Shown: in pieces, positions 6,407 through 13,273 of the stretch
Numbering within the stretch: the stretch's first letter is position 1
Layout: each line of letters starts with the position of its first letter
From: Acidobacteriaceae bacterium UBA1795
GTDB lineage: Bacteria > Acidobacteriota > Terriglobia > Terriglobales > Acidobacteriaceae
Assembly: GCA_002314435.1 (NCBI GenBank)
Contig: DCFV01000003.1
Coordinates: 1 to 14,714 of the forward strand
Reading direction: 5' to 3'
DNA: 14,714 bases
Translations under genes and position numbers: made by a program
The notes under the pieces: generated by a model
Seen by the model: only the letters and a program-made list of their open reading frames with translations
What the model was told of the DNA's origin: nothing
The model's database searches: none

Positions 6407-7765
6407 TCAGCGCACGGATGCGCTGCGTTCCTTGCAGGCCAACCACCACGCATCGAAAGCCGCCAGTGAGCGTTCGCACTGAATGCGGTGCCGCTCCTTC
6501 TTGTCGCGCACTTTCTTGCGGAGTTCTTCCTCCAGCGGCTCCAGTAGGTCGAAGGTGATGTTCGCTGGTTGAAAGTTCTTCGCATCGGCATGCGTGATGT
6601 AGTGCACCAGGGAGCCCAGCGCTGTTGCGCGCGGAATCGGCGCGGGTTCTTCGCCGTGCGCCAGCTGCGCCGCATACAAGCCCGCCAGCAGCCCCGTTGC
6701 CATCGACTCCGTGTAACCCTCAACGCCAGACAGTTGTCCCGCAAAAAGGATGGTGGGCTGCTTCTTCAGGCGCAGCGTTTCGTCGATCAAAGCGGGTGCC
6801 AGGATATACGTGTTGCGATGAATCTGCCCGTAGCGCAGGAAGCGCGCGTTTTCGAGGCCCGGAATCAGGCGTAGTACACGGGCCTGATCGCCCCACTTCA
6901 GATGATTCTGGAAGCCGACGAGGTTGTAGCTCGACGCGCGCACATTCTCCATGCGCAGCTGCACAACGGCGTAGGGCCACTTGCCAGTGCGCGGGTCGTC
7001 CAATCCTGCGGGCTTCATTGGGCCGAAGCGCAGCGTGTCGCGTCCGCGGCGCGCGAGCACTTCGATCGGAAGGCAGCCCTCAAAGTATTCGATCTTTTCC
7101 CACTCTTTGCTCTCGGCGGCTTCGGCCGCGAGCAGCGCATCGAGAAAGACGTCGTACTCCTCGCGCGTCATCGGGCAGTTGATGTAGTCCGCTGTGCCTT
7201 TGTCCCAGCGCGCGGCAAAGTACACGCGGTCCATGTCGATTGAGTCCGCATCCACAATCGGCGAAATCGAATCGTAAAACGCAAGATGCTCTTCGCCCGT
7301 CAGGCGCTGCAACTCCGCGCTCAGCGCGGGTGAGGTGAGCGGGCCTGTCGCAAGAATGGTCAGCGTGTGTGCCGGCGCGTCGAGCGTGGTGACCTCTTCG
7401 CGAATCACACGGATCTTCGGTTCCGCTGCAATCGCCTCTGCAATGCGCCGCGAAAACTCCACGCGATCCACGGCGAGCGCGTGGCCCGCGGGTACAGCAG
7501 TCTCATCCGCAATGCGCAGCAGCGTGGAGCCTGCACGCCGCATCTCCTGCTTCAGCAGCCACGGTGCGGTGTTGGGCGACTCGCTTTTGAGCGAGTTGGA
7601 GCAGACCAGTTCGCCGAACTCAATGGTCTGGTGCGCGGGCGTCAGGCGCGGTTGGCCGTCGACCATGGCGCGCATCTCGTAGAGGTCCACGTCGCAGCCC
7701 AAGCGTGCCGCTGTCAGCGCGGCTTCCGGGCCGGCGAGACCGCCGCCAATCACGCGGATTCTCAC
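6407..7765 (-). CDS. trmFO: Methylenetetrahydrofolate-tRNA-(uracil-5-)-methyltransferase TrmFO
   Basis: TrmFO makes 5-methyluridine at position 54 of the tRNA T-loop using methylene-tetrahydrofolate and reduced FAD. The 452-aa product has the N-terminal FAD-binding motif VIGGGLAGPEAA (5-16), a VCSNSLKSE segment with C55, and C231 in FEGCLPIEV. The last two fit the conserved cysteine pair of the family (Cys53 and Cys226 in Bacillus subtilis). The C-terminal half contains 'LFAGQLSGVEGYTESMATGL', also diagnostic. The start is GTG at 7765: the FAD motif begins right after it, and the GTG overlaps the TGA of the upstream acetyltransferase by four bases (GTGA), a sign of translational coupling. A longer frame to 7900 reads into the acetyltransferase and is not used. 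The length is normal for the family. Confidence 0.97.
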   Translation of the reverse strand: MRIRVIGGGLAGPEAALTAARLGCDVDLYEMRAMVDGQPRLTPAHQTIEFGELVCSNSLKSESPNTAPWLLKQEMRRAGSTLLRIADETAVPAGHALAVDRVEFSRRIAEAIAAEPKIRVIREEVTTLDAPAHTLTILATGPLTSPALSAELQRLTGEEHLAFYDSISPIVDADSIDMDRVYFAARWDKGTADYINCPMTREEYDVFLDALLAAEAAESKEWEKIEYFEGCLPIEVLARRGRDTLRFGPMKPAGLDDPRTGKWPYAVVQLRMENVRASSYNLVGFQNHLKWGDQARVLRLIPGLENARFLRYGQIHRNTYILAPALIDETLRLKKQPTILFAGQLSGVEGYTESMATGLLAGLYAAQLAHGEEPAPIPRATALGSLVHYITHADAKNFQPANITFDLLEPLEEELRKKVRDKKERHRIQCERSLAAFDAWWLACKERSASVR

Positions 7766-8253
7766 TGCGCGGTCTCCATTCCCGCCAGCTGGAGCAGGGC
7801 CGTGTCCGTCACGCGCACATTGCGCCACTCGTCCAGGAACTCCGCGCCCATGGCCTTGTAGAACTCGATGGCTGGCGTGTTCCAGTCCAGCACCTCCCAC
7901 TGCAGGCGCGGGCAGCGCTTTTCGACGGCAATGGCGGCGACGCGCTGCAGCAGGGCTTTGCCGATGCCCAGGCCGCGAAACTCGGGCAGCACGAACAGGT
8001 CTTCCAGGTAGAGCCCCGGGCGTCCCAGCCAGGTGGAGTAGTTGAAAAAGTAGAAGGCAAACCCGGCGGGCACTCCTTCGTACTCCGCTATCAGGCAGAA
8101 ATAGAATGGGTTAGGGCCAAAGCCGTCGCGTTCCAGGTCGGCCTCGGTGGCCGTTACGGCGTCGGGCTCACGTTCGTAGAGGGCGAGGCCGCGGATGAAG
8201 TCCAGAATCTGCGGAACGTCGGCGCGCGTGGCTGGCCGGATCACGGTGCTCAT
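7762..8253 (-). CDS. GNAT acetyltransferase, diamine/spermidine (SSAT) type
   Basis: The 163-aa single-domain cytoplasmic enzyme should transfer acetyl from acetyl-CoA to an amine. The acetyl-CoA loop is RGLGIGKA (93-100). Around it are features that I recognise from spermidine/spermine N1-acetyltransferase: IRPATRADVPQILDFI at the N-terminus, DGFGPNPFY (43-51), LYLEDLFV (81-88) and WNTPAIEFYKAMGA (124-137). E84 in LED and Y132 in FYK correspond to the catalytic Glu and Tyr of human SSAT. The substrate could be a polyamine, thialysine or another small amine; sequence alone does not decide. It is the first gene of a minus-strand unit and overlaps trmFO by four bases. A TACAAT hexamer ends six bases before the ATG with no Shine-Dalgarno, suggesting a leaderless message. 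Confidence 0.9.
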   Translation of the reverse strand: MSTVIRPATRADVPQILDFIRGLALYEREPDAVTATEADLERDGFGPNPFYFCLIAEYEGVPAGFAFYFFNYSTWLGRPGLYLEDLFVLPEFRGLGIGKALLQRVAAIAVEKRCPRLQWEVLDWNTPAIEFYKAMGAEFLDEWRNVRVTDTALLQLAGMETAQ

Positions 8254-8259
8254 TTCTTG

Positions 8260-8265
8260 ATTGTA
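8260..8265 (-). promoter_or_regulatory. -10 element of the GNAT-trmFO unit
   Basis: On the minus strand TACAAT (five of six to consensus) ends six bases before the ATG at 8253. There is no Shine-Dalgarno in between and no good -35 at 16-18 bases. It is read as a leaderless promoter, possibly dependent on an activator. Confidence 0.5.
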
Positions 8266-8302
8266 GGGTGTGATCTACGCCACAGGCCCGGACCAATTTC
8301 GG

Positions 8303-8325
8303 CTCTACGATGGAAGGGCGTAGAG
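8303..8325. repeat. Perfect 7-bp inverted repeat, CTCTACG
   Basis: CTCTACG (8303-8309) and CGTAGAG (8319-8325) flank a nine-base spacer. A further TCTACG lies at 8274-8279, 30 bases to the left. The sites lie about 15 to 65 bases upstream of the GNAT -10 and within the divergent spacer, a normal place for an operator. Confidence 0.5.
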
Positions 8326-8488
8326 ACAGTTGTCCGCACTTAACCAGCGCGTTTGGATTCCCCGGCCTTGTATTGAGCCATCGATTGGATTTACCTTGGG
8401 CTGTGCTGGCAAATGCGGCTCGCTGACGGAGTTTCCCCCGGCCCGGGCCACTGGATTCCTGCTGGATCGCTTCGGCGCACAGCGCGGT

Positions 8489-8510
8489 TTTTGATTTTGA
8501 TAGTTTTGAT
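8489..8510 (+). repeat. TTTTGAT triple repeat
   Basis: TTTTGAT starts at 8489, 8495 and 8504 in an otherwise GC-rich spacer, 46 to 67 bases before the start of the secreted TPR gene. It could be an A/T-rich promoter element or part of the promoter; the GATAGT inside it (8499-8504) matches a -10 at four of six positions, with a poor -35. Confidence 0.4.
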
Positions 8511-8545
8511 GGAGTACGCGGGCGGCCCCGATCGCCCAGGCTCCC

Positions 8546-8551
8546 AAGGAG
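8546..8551 (+). promoter_or_regulatory. Ribosome-binding site that favours the second ATG
   Basis: AAGGAG lies four bases before the ATG at 8556 but seven bases before the adjacent in-frame ATG at 8559. The second is closer to the optimal spacing, so initiation may occur at either, with 8559 preferred. The difference is one residue. Confidence 0.65.
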
Positions 8552-8555
8552 AGCA

Positions 8556-9788
8556 ATGATGAAACGCAATCTGACCCTTTTGCTGGGCGTGCTGACATTC
8601 GCCCTTGTCCCGGCGCTGGCGCAGCAACCGGCGGCACCCGCCGCCTCAGTCACAGCCAAGGTGCATGGCCACATCACCAACCCCACCGGCGCCCCCCAGG
8701 GCAGTGGCAATGTCACCTTCCTTGAGATCACTCGCGCCTCCCAGGGTCCCGGCCTGCCGCCGCAGACCGCCGAGCGTGGAGTTTTCACGGTTGATGCCCA
8801 GGGCAACTACTCCGGCGAAGTGCCGATCGGCAATTACGTCATCGTCTATCGCGGCCAGGGCATGGAGAAGGACAAGGAAGCTGACCGCGTTGAAAACATC
8901 AAGGTAGTGGCCGGTACTGACAACGTTGGCGACGACGATATGTCCCGCGCCGAGTACATCGAGAAGCTGCCCGAAGAGCAGAAGAAGCAGCTCGAAGATC
9001 TGCGCAAGAAGAACTCTGAGGCTCTGAAAGCCAATGAGGTTATCAAGAACCTGAACAACGATCTAAAGACCGTGGCTCAGGATCTGAAGGATGCAGACGG
9101 CGCGCACGCGGCAGCCGCGCAGCAGTTGGGCGCCACCGCCTCCAAGGCTGACCTCGAAGCGAAGGCCGTCGAGATCAAGAACACCAAGTACACCGATATC
9201 GAGACCCTGATGACCAAGGACACCGAAATTCGCCCCGGCGAGCCGGTGCTCTGGGGCTACCTCGGTCAGGCCAAGGTCGGCCTCAAGAAGTACGACGAGG
9301 GTGAGGCCGCCTTCAAGAAGTCGCTCGAAACCGATGCCGCCAGCAAGAAGCCGAACCCGGCTGTCCAAGGTTTGGCTAACGCCGGATTGGGCGAGATCTA
9401 CGCCCGTACCGGCAAGGTGGCCGAGGCAAATGCCGCCTATGAGGCCGCCGCCAAGGCTAACCCCACTTCGGCCGGTATGTATCTGCGTAACCAGTCCGTT
9501 ATCTTCTTCCAGTCCGGCAACACGGAAGCCCAGGTTGCGGCTGCCGACTTCGCCATCAAAAACGATCCGAACGACGCGCTGCTCTACTACCTGAAGGGTC
9601 AGGGACTGGTTTCCAAGGCCACCATCGACCCCAAGACCCAGCGCATCGTGCTGCCTGATGACTGCACCGCGGCGTACCAGAAGTATCTCGAGCTGGCACC
9701 CACGGGTCCCTATGCCGGTGAAGTGCAAGGCATCCTGCAGCAGGCCGGGCAGAAGGTCGCCTCCAGTTACAAAGCTGGCAAGAAGTAA
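8556..9788 (+). CDS. Secreted TPR protein with carboxypeptidase-regulatory-like domain
   Basis: The 410-aa product has a signal peptide (MKRNLTLLLGVLTFALVPAL, cut near ALA/QQ). Residues 32-118 look like a carboxypeptidase-regulatory/CnaB-like beta-sandwich: AKVHGHITNPTG, then GVFTVDAQGNYSGEVPIGNYVIVYRG. A charged helical, probably coiled-coil segment (131-190) follows, then a TPR region from about 226 to 385 (YLGQAKVGLKKYDEGEAAF, GLGEIYARTGKVAEANAAY, AYQKYLELAPTGPYAGEV). Such periplasmic TPR proteins are common in Acidobacteria, and I infer a scaffold role in the envelope; no enzyme motif is present. A strong AAGGAG site and a strong terminator (9816-9850) suggest a well-expressed single-gene message. 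The codon use, rich in AAG, GAG and CTG, agrees with that. Confidence 0.9.
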   Translation: MMKRNLTLLLGVLTFALVPALAQQPAAPAASVTAKVHGHITNPTGAPQGSGNVTFLEITRASQGPGLPPQTAERGVFTVDAQGNYSGEVPIGNYVIVYRGQGMEKDKEADRVENIKVVAGTDNVGDDDMSRAEYIEKLPEEQKKQLEDLRKKNSEALKANEVIKNLNNDLKTVAQDLKDADGAHAAAAQQLGATASKADLEAKAVEIKNTKYTDIETLMTKDTEIRPGEPVLWGYLGQAKVGLKKYDEGEAAFKKSLETDAASKKPNPAVQGLANAGLGEIYARTGKVAEANAAYEAAAKANPTSAGMYLRNQSVIFFQSGNTEAQVAAADFAIKNDPNDALLYYLKGQGLVSKATIDPKTQRIVLPDDCTAAYQKYLELAPTGPYAGEVQGILQQAGQKVASSYKAGKK

Positions 9789-9815
9789 ACCAATCACGGC
9801 CAGTGACCACAGCAG

Positions 9816-9850
9816 GGGCGCATCCAGAAACGGATGCGCCCTTCGCTTTT
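9816..9850 (+). terminator. Rho-independent terminator of the secreted TPR gene
   Basis: GGGCGCATCC (9816-9825) pairs perfectly over ten bases with GGATGCGCCC (9832-9841) around a six-base loop, followed by TTCGCTTTT. It lies 27 bases after the stop codon and separates this gene from moeA. Confidence 0.9.
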
Positions 9851-9890
9851 GTGCGCAGCCCGCGCCTGTTCCGCGCACAGCTCTGCCGAC

Positions 9891-9896
9891 TACAAT
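9891..9896 (+). promoter_or_regulatory. -10 element immediately upstream of moeA
   Basis: TACAAT ends seven bases before the ATG at 9904, just after the upstream terminator. No Shine-Dalgarno is visible. No good -35 is found at 17-18 bases (TGTTCC, 9867-9872, at 18). A leaderless transcript is the simplest reading. Confidence 0.55.
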
Positions 9897-9903
9897 CCAA
9901 ACG

Positions 9904-11145
9904 ATGAGTGACCGCCTGCTCAGCTACGCCGAGGCCGTGGAAAAGGTTGTCGCCTACGCGCGCTCACTTCCGCTGCCTGCCGCGGAGAGCGTCGCGCTGG
10001 ATGCCGCCTACGGCCGCGTGCTGGTGCAGCCCATCCTTGCGGATGAGGACCAGCCGCCCTTCGCGCGCTCCACCCGTGACGGTTTTGCTTGCCGCGCCGC
10101 TGAGGCATCCGCGCACGCTAACCTGCCTGTTGCCGGCTTCACTCGTGCGGGCGATCCGCCTCCTCCTCCACTGCCGCCCACCGCTTTCTGGGAGATCATG
10201 ACGGGAGCGCCGTTGCCTGCTGGAGCCGACGCCGTGGCAATGCTGGAGTACGTGGAGCGCAGCGGCTCGCTGGCCCGCCTGCTGCCGCCGCGCACCCTCG
10301 CCCACGGCGACAATCTGGTGGCGCAAGGCGCGCAGGCCCGCGCCGGAGACACGCTTCTTCCCGTTGGTGCTCGTCTCGGCCCCGCACAGATCGCTCTCGC
10401 AGCCGCATGCGGCTACGCGAAGGTTGTGGTGTACGCCCAGCCCCGCGTGGCGATCCTCACCACCGGCGACGAACTAGTGCCTGTTGACGCTGTGCCCGAA
10501 CCCGGACAGATCCGCAACTCCAACGCCTCGATGCTCGCCGCGCTGGTGGCCGCTACTGGTGGCTTACCCCGGGTGCTGCCCAATGCGGCCGACTCGCCTG
10601 ACGCTCTCGATGCTGCGCTTGCCTCAGCCCTAGACGCAGACCTGCTGCTGCTTTCCGGCGGCGTCTCTGCCGGGACACATGATCTGGTGGAGCCAGCGCT
10701 TGCCCGTCTCGGCGCACGCTTCCGCTTCACCGGCGTCCGTATTCAGCCCGGCAAGCCCCTGGTCTTTGGCGAAGTGCCGCGCGGCAACCGCGTTCTGCCG
10801 TTCTTCGGGCTGCCGGGCAACCCGATCTCGTCGGCAGCCACGTTCCTGCTCTTCGCTGCGCAGGTGCTTGGCGCGCTCTCTGGCGCGCACCGCATAGGTC
10901 CGCACTTTGTTGCCGCGCAACTGGCTCATGCCACTGACCGCAAAGCCAAACCCGGCCTCACGCGCTTTCTCCCGGCACACTGCGACTTTGCCCAGCCCGG
11001 CGGCGCGCTGCCGCAGGTGATCGCTGTTCCCTGGCACGGCTCCGGCGATATGCCGGCCTTCGCCCGCGCCAACTGCTTCCTCGTGGTGCCTGAAGATGCT
11101 GGTATTCTCGACGCCGGCGCACTCGTCCGCATTCTCTTGTTCTAA
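9904..11145 (+). CDS. moeA: Molybdopterin molybdenumtransferase MoeA
   Basis: MoeA inserts molybdate into adenylylated molybdopterin to finish the molybdenum cofactor. The 413-aa protein has the family's length and motifs: RSTRDGFA (56-62-ish, D59), MTGAPLPAGADAV (99-111, T100), TTGDELVP (186-193, E190), SGGVSAGTHD (251-260) and FGLPGNPISS (301-310). These correspond to the D59, T100, E188 and D259 regions of the E. coli enzyme. I chose the ATG at 9904: the MoeA homology starts at once (LSYAEAVEKVVAYA) and the longer frame from 9658 runs through the preceding gene and terminator. It is followed 12 bases later by moaC, whose ribosome-binding site overlaps the moeA stop, so the two are co-transcribed. 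No molybdoenzyme is in the window. Confidence 0.97.
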   Translation: MSDRLLSYAEAVEKVVAYARSLPLPAAESVALDAAYGRVLVQPILADEDQPPFARSTRDGFACRAAEASAHANLPVAGFTRAGDPPPPPLPPTAFWEIMTGAPLPAGADAVAMLEYVERSGSLARLLPPRTLAHGDNLVAQGAQARAGDTLLPVGARLGPAQIALAAACGYAKVVVYAQPRVAILTTGDELVPVDAVPEPGQIRNSNASMLAALVAATGGLPRVLPNAADSPDALDAALASALDADLLLLSGGVSAGTHDLVEPALARLGARFRFTGVRIQPGKPLVFGEVPRGNRVLPFFGLPGNPISSAATFLLFAAQVLGALSGAHRIGPHFVAAQLAHATDRKAKPGLTRFLPAHCDFAQPGGALPQVIAVPWHGSGDMPAFARANCFLVVPEDAGILDAGALVRILLF

Positions 11146-11157
11146 GGAGCCTCAGCC

Positions 11158-11637
11158 ATGTCAGAACCCGGAACCGGGGCGCTCTCCCACTACGACGAGA
11201 AGGGCCGCGCGCGCATGGTCGACGTGAGCGGCAAGACCGACACGCGCCGCACGGCCACGGCCACGGCCTTCGTCGAGTTGTCTCCGGCCGTCCTCGCGGC
11301 GCTGCCCGCCAACCCCAAGGGCAACCCGCTCGAGGTCGCGCGCTTTGCGGGCATCCAGGCTGCCAAGCGCACCTCCGAGCTTATCCCCATGTGCCATCCA
11401 CTCTCGCTCAGCCATGTCGATGTGACGGCCGAGGTGGCTGAGGGCGGCGTCCGCATCACCGCCACTGTCGCTACTGTCGGGCCCACTGGAGTTGAGATGG
11501 AAGCCCTCACTGCCGCCTCTATTGCGGCGCTCACTGTCTACGACATGACCAAGGCGCTCGACAAAGCCATCGTCATTCGCGATCTTCGGCTCGAAGCCAA
11601 AACGGGCGGCAAGAGCGGTGATTTCAGCCGCGCATAA
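11158..11637 (+). CDS. moaC: Cyclic pyranopterin monophosphate synthase MoaC
   Basis: MoaC, acting with the radical-SAM enzyme MoaA, converts the 3',8-cyclo-GTP intermediate to cyclic pyranopterin monophosphate, the first stable molybdenum-cofactor precursor. The 159-aa product is full length. It shows MVDVSGKTDTRR (20-31), the AAKRTSELIPMCHPL motif (68-82, with H80), GPTGVEMEALTA (108-119), VYDMTKALDK (127-136, with D129 and K132) and the terminal GGKSGDF. All key positions seen in E. coli MoaC are kept. AAGGAG (11144-11149) overlaps the moeA stop codon and lies eight bases before the ATG, which fixes the start and indicates coupling with moeA. Confidence 0.97.
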   Translation: MSEPGTGALSHYDEKGRARMVDVSGKTDTRRTATATAFVELSPAVLAALPANPKGNPLEVARFAGIQAAKRTSELIPMCHPLSLSHVDVTAEVAEGGVRITATVATVGPTGVEMEALTAASIAALTVYDMTKALDKAIVIRDLRLEAKTGGKSGDFSRA

Positions 11638-11720
11638 TTTCTTCTCTGCCGAACACAGACACGTCTGCCCGTAATGGGTTAGGATTCTCCTTCCGGTCGG
11701 CTCCGGCCTGAGGAGACTCT
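11638..11720. promoter_or_regulatory. Short spacer with possible GH30 promoter
   Basis: Two small hairpins (CAGA/TCTG near 11655-11666 and CCC/GGG near 11668-11678) follow moaC without a T-run. A weak promoter-like pair, CAGACA (11656-11661) and TAGGAT (11680-11685) at 18-base spacing, precedes the glycosidase. AGGAG (11711-11715) lies five bases before its ATG. Confidence 0.3.
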
Positions 11721-13184
11721 ATGGACAGATCGTTTGTCTTAGCTATCTTACTTGCTTTTGGCTCAGCCGCGTCCGCGCAGTCGGTTGCCGTCTACACCAC
11801 TACGCCGGACTTGAAGCAGGGACTGGCACCGGGGGCAAAATTGCACTTCACCGGCAGGGCTTCCGAGGACGCCAAGGTCCCCGTCATCACTGTCGACGCC
11901 ACCCGCCAGTTCCAGCAGATTGACGGCTTCGGCGCATCGCTCACTGACTCCGCAGCTTGGCTTTTTGCCAAGAAGCTGACGCCAGCGCAGACCGATGCGG
12001 CGTTTGCCGATCTCTTCGGCCGCAAGAATGGCATCGCCGTCAACGTCCTGCGCCAGCCGGTCGGGTCGTCAGATCTGGCCGTGACGTTCTACTCTTTCGA
12101 CGACCTCTGCCAGCAGAGCGCCAAGGCCTGCACCACGCCCGCGGGCATAACGGACCCGAAGCTCGAGCACTTCTCGCTTGCGCACGATCAGGAGTACATC
12201 CTGCCGCTGCTGAAGAAGGCGCTGAAGGTGAACCCCGGCATCCACGTGATGCTCACGCCGTGGAGCCCGCCCGGCTGGATGAAGACCTCCGGCTCCATGC
12301 TCGGGTCCAACGCTGAGACGAAGGAGTCGTCGCACCTGCGCAAGGATGCCTATCCGGCCTTCGCGCAATACCTTGTAAAGACGATCGAGGGGTATGAGGC
12401 TGCCGGTGTGCCCATCTGGGCGCTCAGCGTGGAGAACGAGCCGCTCTTCGATCCACCCACGTACAGCGGCATGAAGATGGAAGCTGCCGAACAGGCAGCC
12501 TTCTTTGGCGAAGCGCTTGGACCGGCGCTGGCCGCCGCGCACCTGACCCCCAAGGTGATGGCCTACGACCACAACTGGAACCGCCCGGACTATCCCGAGA
12601 CCGTGCTCAAAGACCCCAAGGCCGGAGCGCTGGCTGCCGGCACTGCCTGGCACCACTACGAGGGCGACCCTTCGGTGATGACCAAGAATCATGAGGAGTT
12701 TCCGCAGAAAGACCAGTGGGTCACCGAGTCCAGCGGCGGCACCTGGCAAAAGGGCAACGTGCTGGCCGAGGAGGCGGGCGAGCTGATCGCCGTCACGCGT
12801 AACTGGGCGCGCAGCTACGTGCTCTGGGCGCTGGCTACGGACGAGAAGCACGGCCCCTACGTGGGAGGCTGCGACACCTGCCGCGGCCTGGTGACTATCG
12901 ACCTGAGCGATCCAGCCAAGCCGGTAGTAAAGCATGAGCTCGACTACTACGTGCTCGGCCACGCCAGCAAGTTTCTGGTGCCCGGCGCGGTGCGCATCGC
13001 GAGCGACGAGCCGACGGGCAACACGATCAAGGACGTAGCTTTCCGCAACCCTGACGGCACGGTGGTGCTCTATGCGCTCAACACCGGCGCGACCGAGCAG
13101 CCGGTGCGCATCGCCTTCGGCAAGAAGACGGCGACGGGCACGCTCCCCGCCGGTGGCATTGCCACCTTCGTCTGGAAGCGCTGA
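11721..13184 (+). CDS. Secreted GH30-family glycoside hydrolase (glucosylceramidase-like)
   Basis: The 487-aa product has a signal peptide (residues 1-19, cut near ASA/Q) and a full GH30 architecture: a (beta/alpha)8 barrel with an attached beta-domain at the C-terminus (about 405-487). Family landmarks are QQIDGFGASLTDSAAWL (65-81), VLRQPVGSSDLA (109-120), LTPWSPPGWMKTSGSM (178-193), the acid/base E238 in SVENEP and the nucleophile E336 in VTESSGG. By these it belongs with the glucosylceramidase/beta-1,6-glucanase-type subfamilies. The substrate (a beta-glucan, glucosylceramide or another beta-linked sugar) cannot be fixed from the sequence. Two cysteine pairs, C130/C137 and C384/C387, could form disulfides in an exported enzyme. 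The start is supported by AGGAG five bases upstream. A strong terminator follows. Confidence 0.93.
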   Translation: MDRSFVLAILLAFGSAASAQSVAVYTTTPDLKQGLAPGAKLHFTGRASEDAKVPVITVDATRQFQQIDGFGASLTDSAAWLFAKKLTPAQTDAAFADLFGRKNGIAVNVLRQPVGSSDLAVTFYSFDDLCQQSAKACTTPAGITDPKLEHFSLAHDQEYILPLLKKALKVNPGIHVMLTPWSPPGWMKTSGSMLGSNAETKESSHLRKDAYPAFAQYLVKTIEGYEAAGVPIWALSVENEPLFDPPTYSGMKMEAAEQAAFFGEALGPALAAAHLTPKVMAYDHNWNRPDYPETVLKDPKAGALAAGTAWHHYEGDPSVMTKNHEEFPQKDQWVTESSGGTWQKGNVLAEEAGELIAVTRNWARSYVLWALATDEKHGPYVGGCDTCRGLVTIDLSDPAKPVVKHELDYYVLGHASKFLVPGAVRIASDEPTGNTIKDVAFRNPDGTVVLYALNTGATEQPVRIAFGKKTATGTLPAGGIATFVWKR

Positions 13185-13219
13185 GACTCAGCGCCATGAG
13201 CGGAAACTCGAAAACAGAG

Positions 13220-13254
13220 AGAGCCTCCGATTCAACCGGAGGCTCTGATATTTT
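13220..13254. terminator. Shared bidirectional terminator between GH30 and cytochrome genes
   Basis: AGAGCCTCCG (13220-13229) pairs over ten bases with CGGAGGCTCT (13237-13246) around a seven-base loop. GATATTTT follows on the plus strand; on the minus strand the stem is followed by CTCTGTTTT. The two genes converge here, so it can end both transcripts, more convincingly the GH30 one. Confidence 0.85.
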
Positions 13255-13273
13255 GCGTTGCGAAATGCGTTCT

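Larger units (their letters stand above)
8254..8555. other. Divergent intergenic region, GNAT / secreted TPR gene
   Basis: These 302 bases separate two divergently transcribed genes. They contain the GNAT -10 (8260-8265, minus), a perfect inverted repeat (8303-8325), three scattered TGGATT motifs (8354, 8386, 8452), an AT-rich triple repeat of TTTTGAT (8489-8510) and the AAGGAG site of the plus-strand gene. No coding frame is convincing. No known riboswitch class is recognised in the leader. Confidence 0.5.

Noticed and set aside
7766..7900. Longer N-terminus for TrmFO
   Set aside because: The extra 45 residues come from reading the acetyltransferase gene in another frame. The FAD motif begins right after the GTG at 7765.
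9063..9878. Minus-strand open frame across the secreted TPR gene and its terminator
   Set aside because: Gly/Leu/Val-rich mirror translation of a well-supported gene; it also crosses a strong terminator hairpin.
12069..12962. Minus-strand open frame inside the GH30 gene
   Set aside because: It is antisense to a catalytic domain with all active-site motifs; no independent support.
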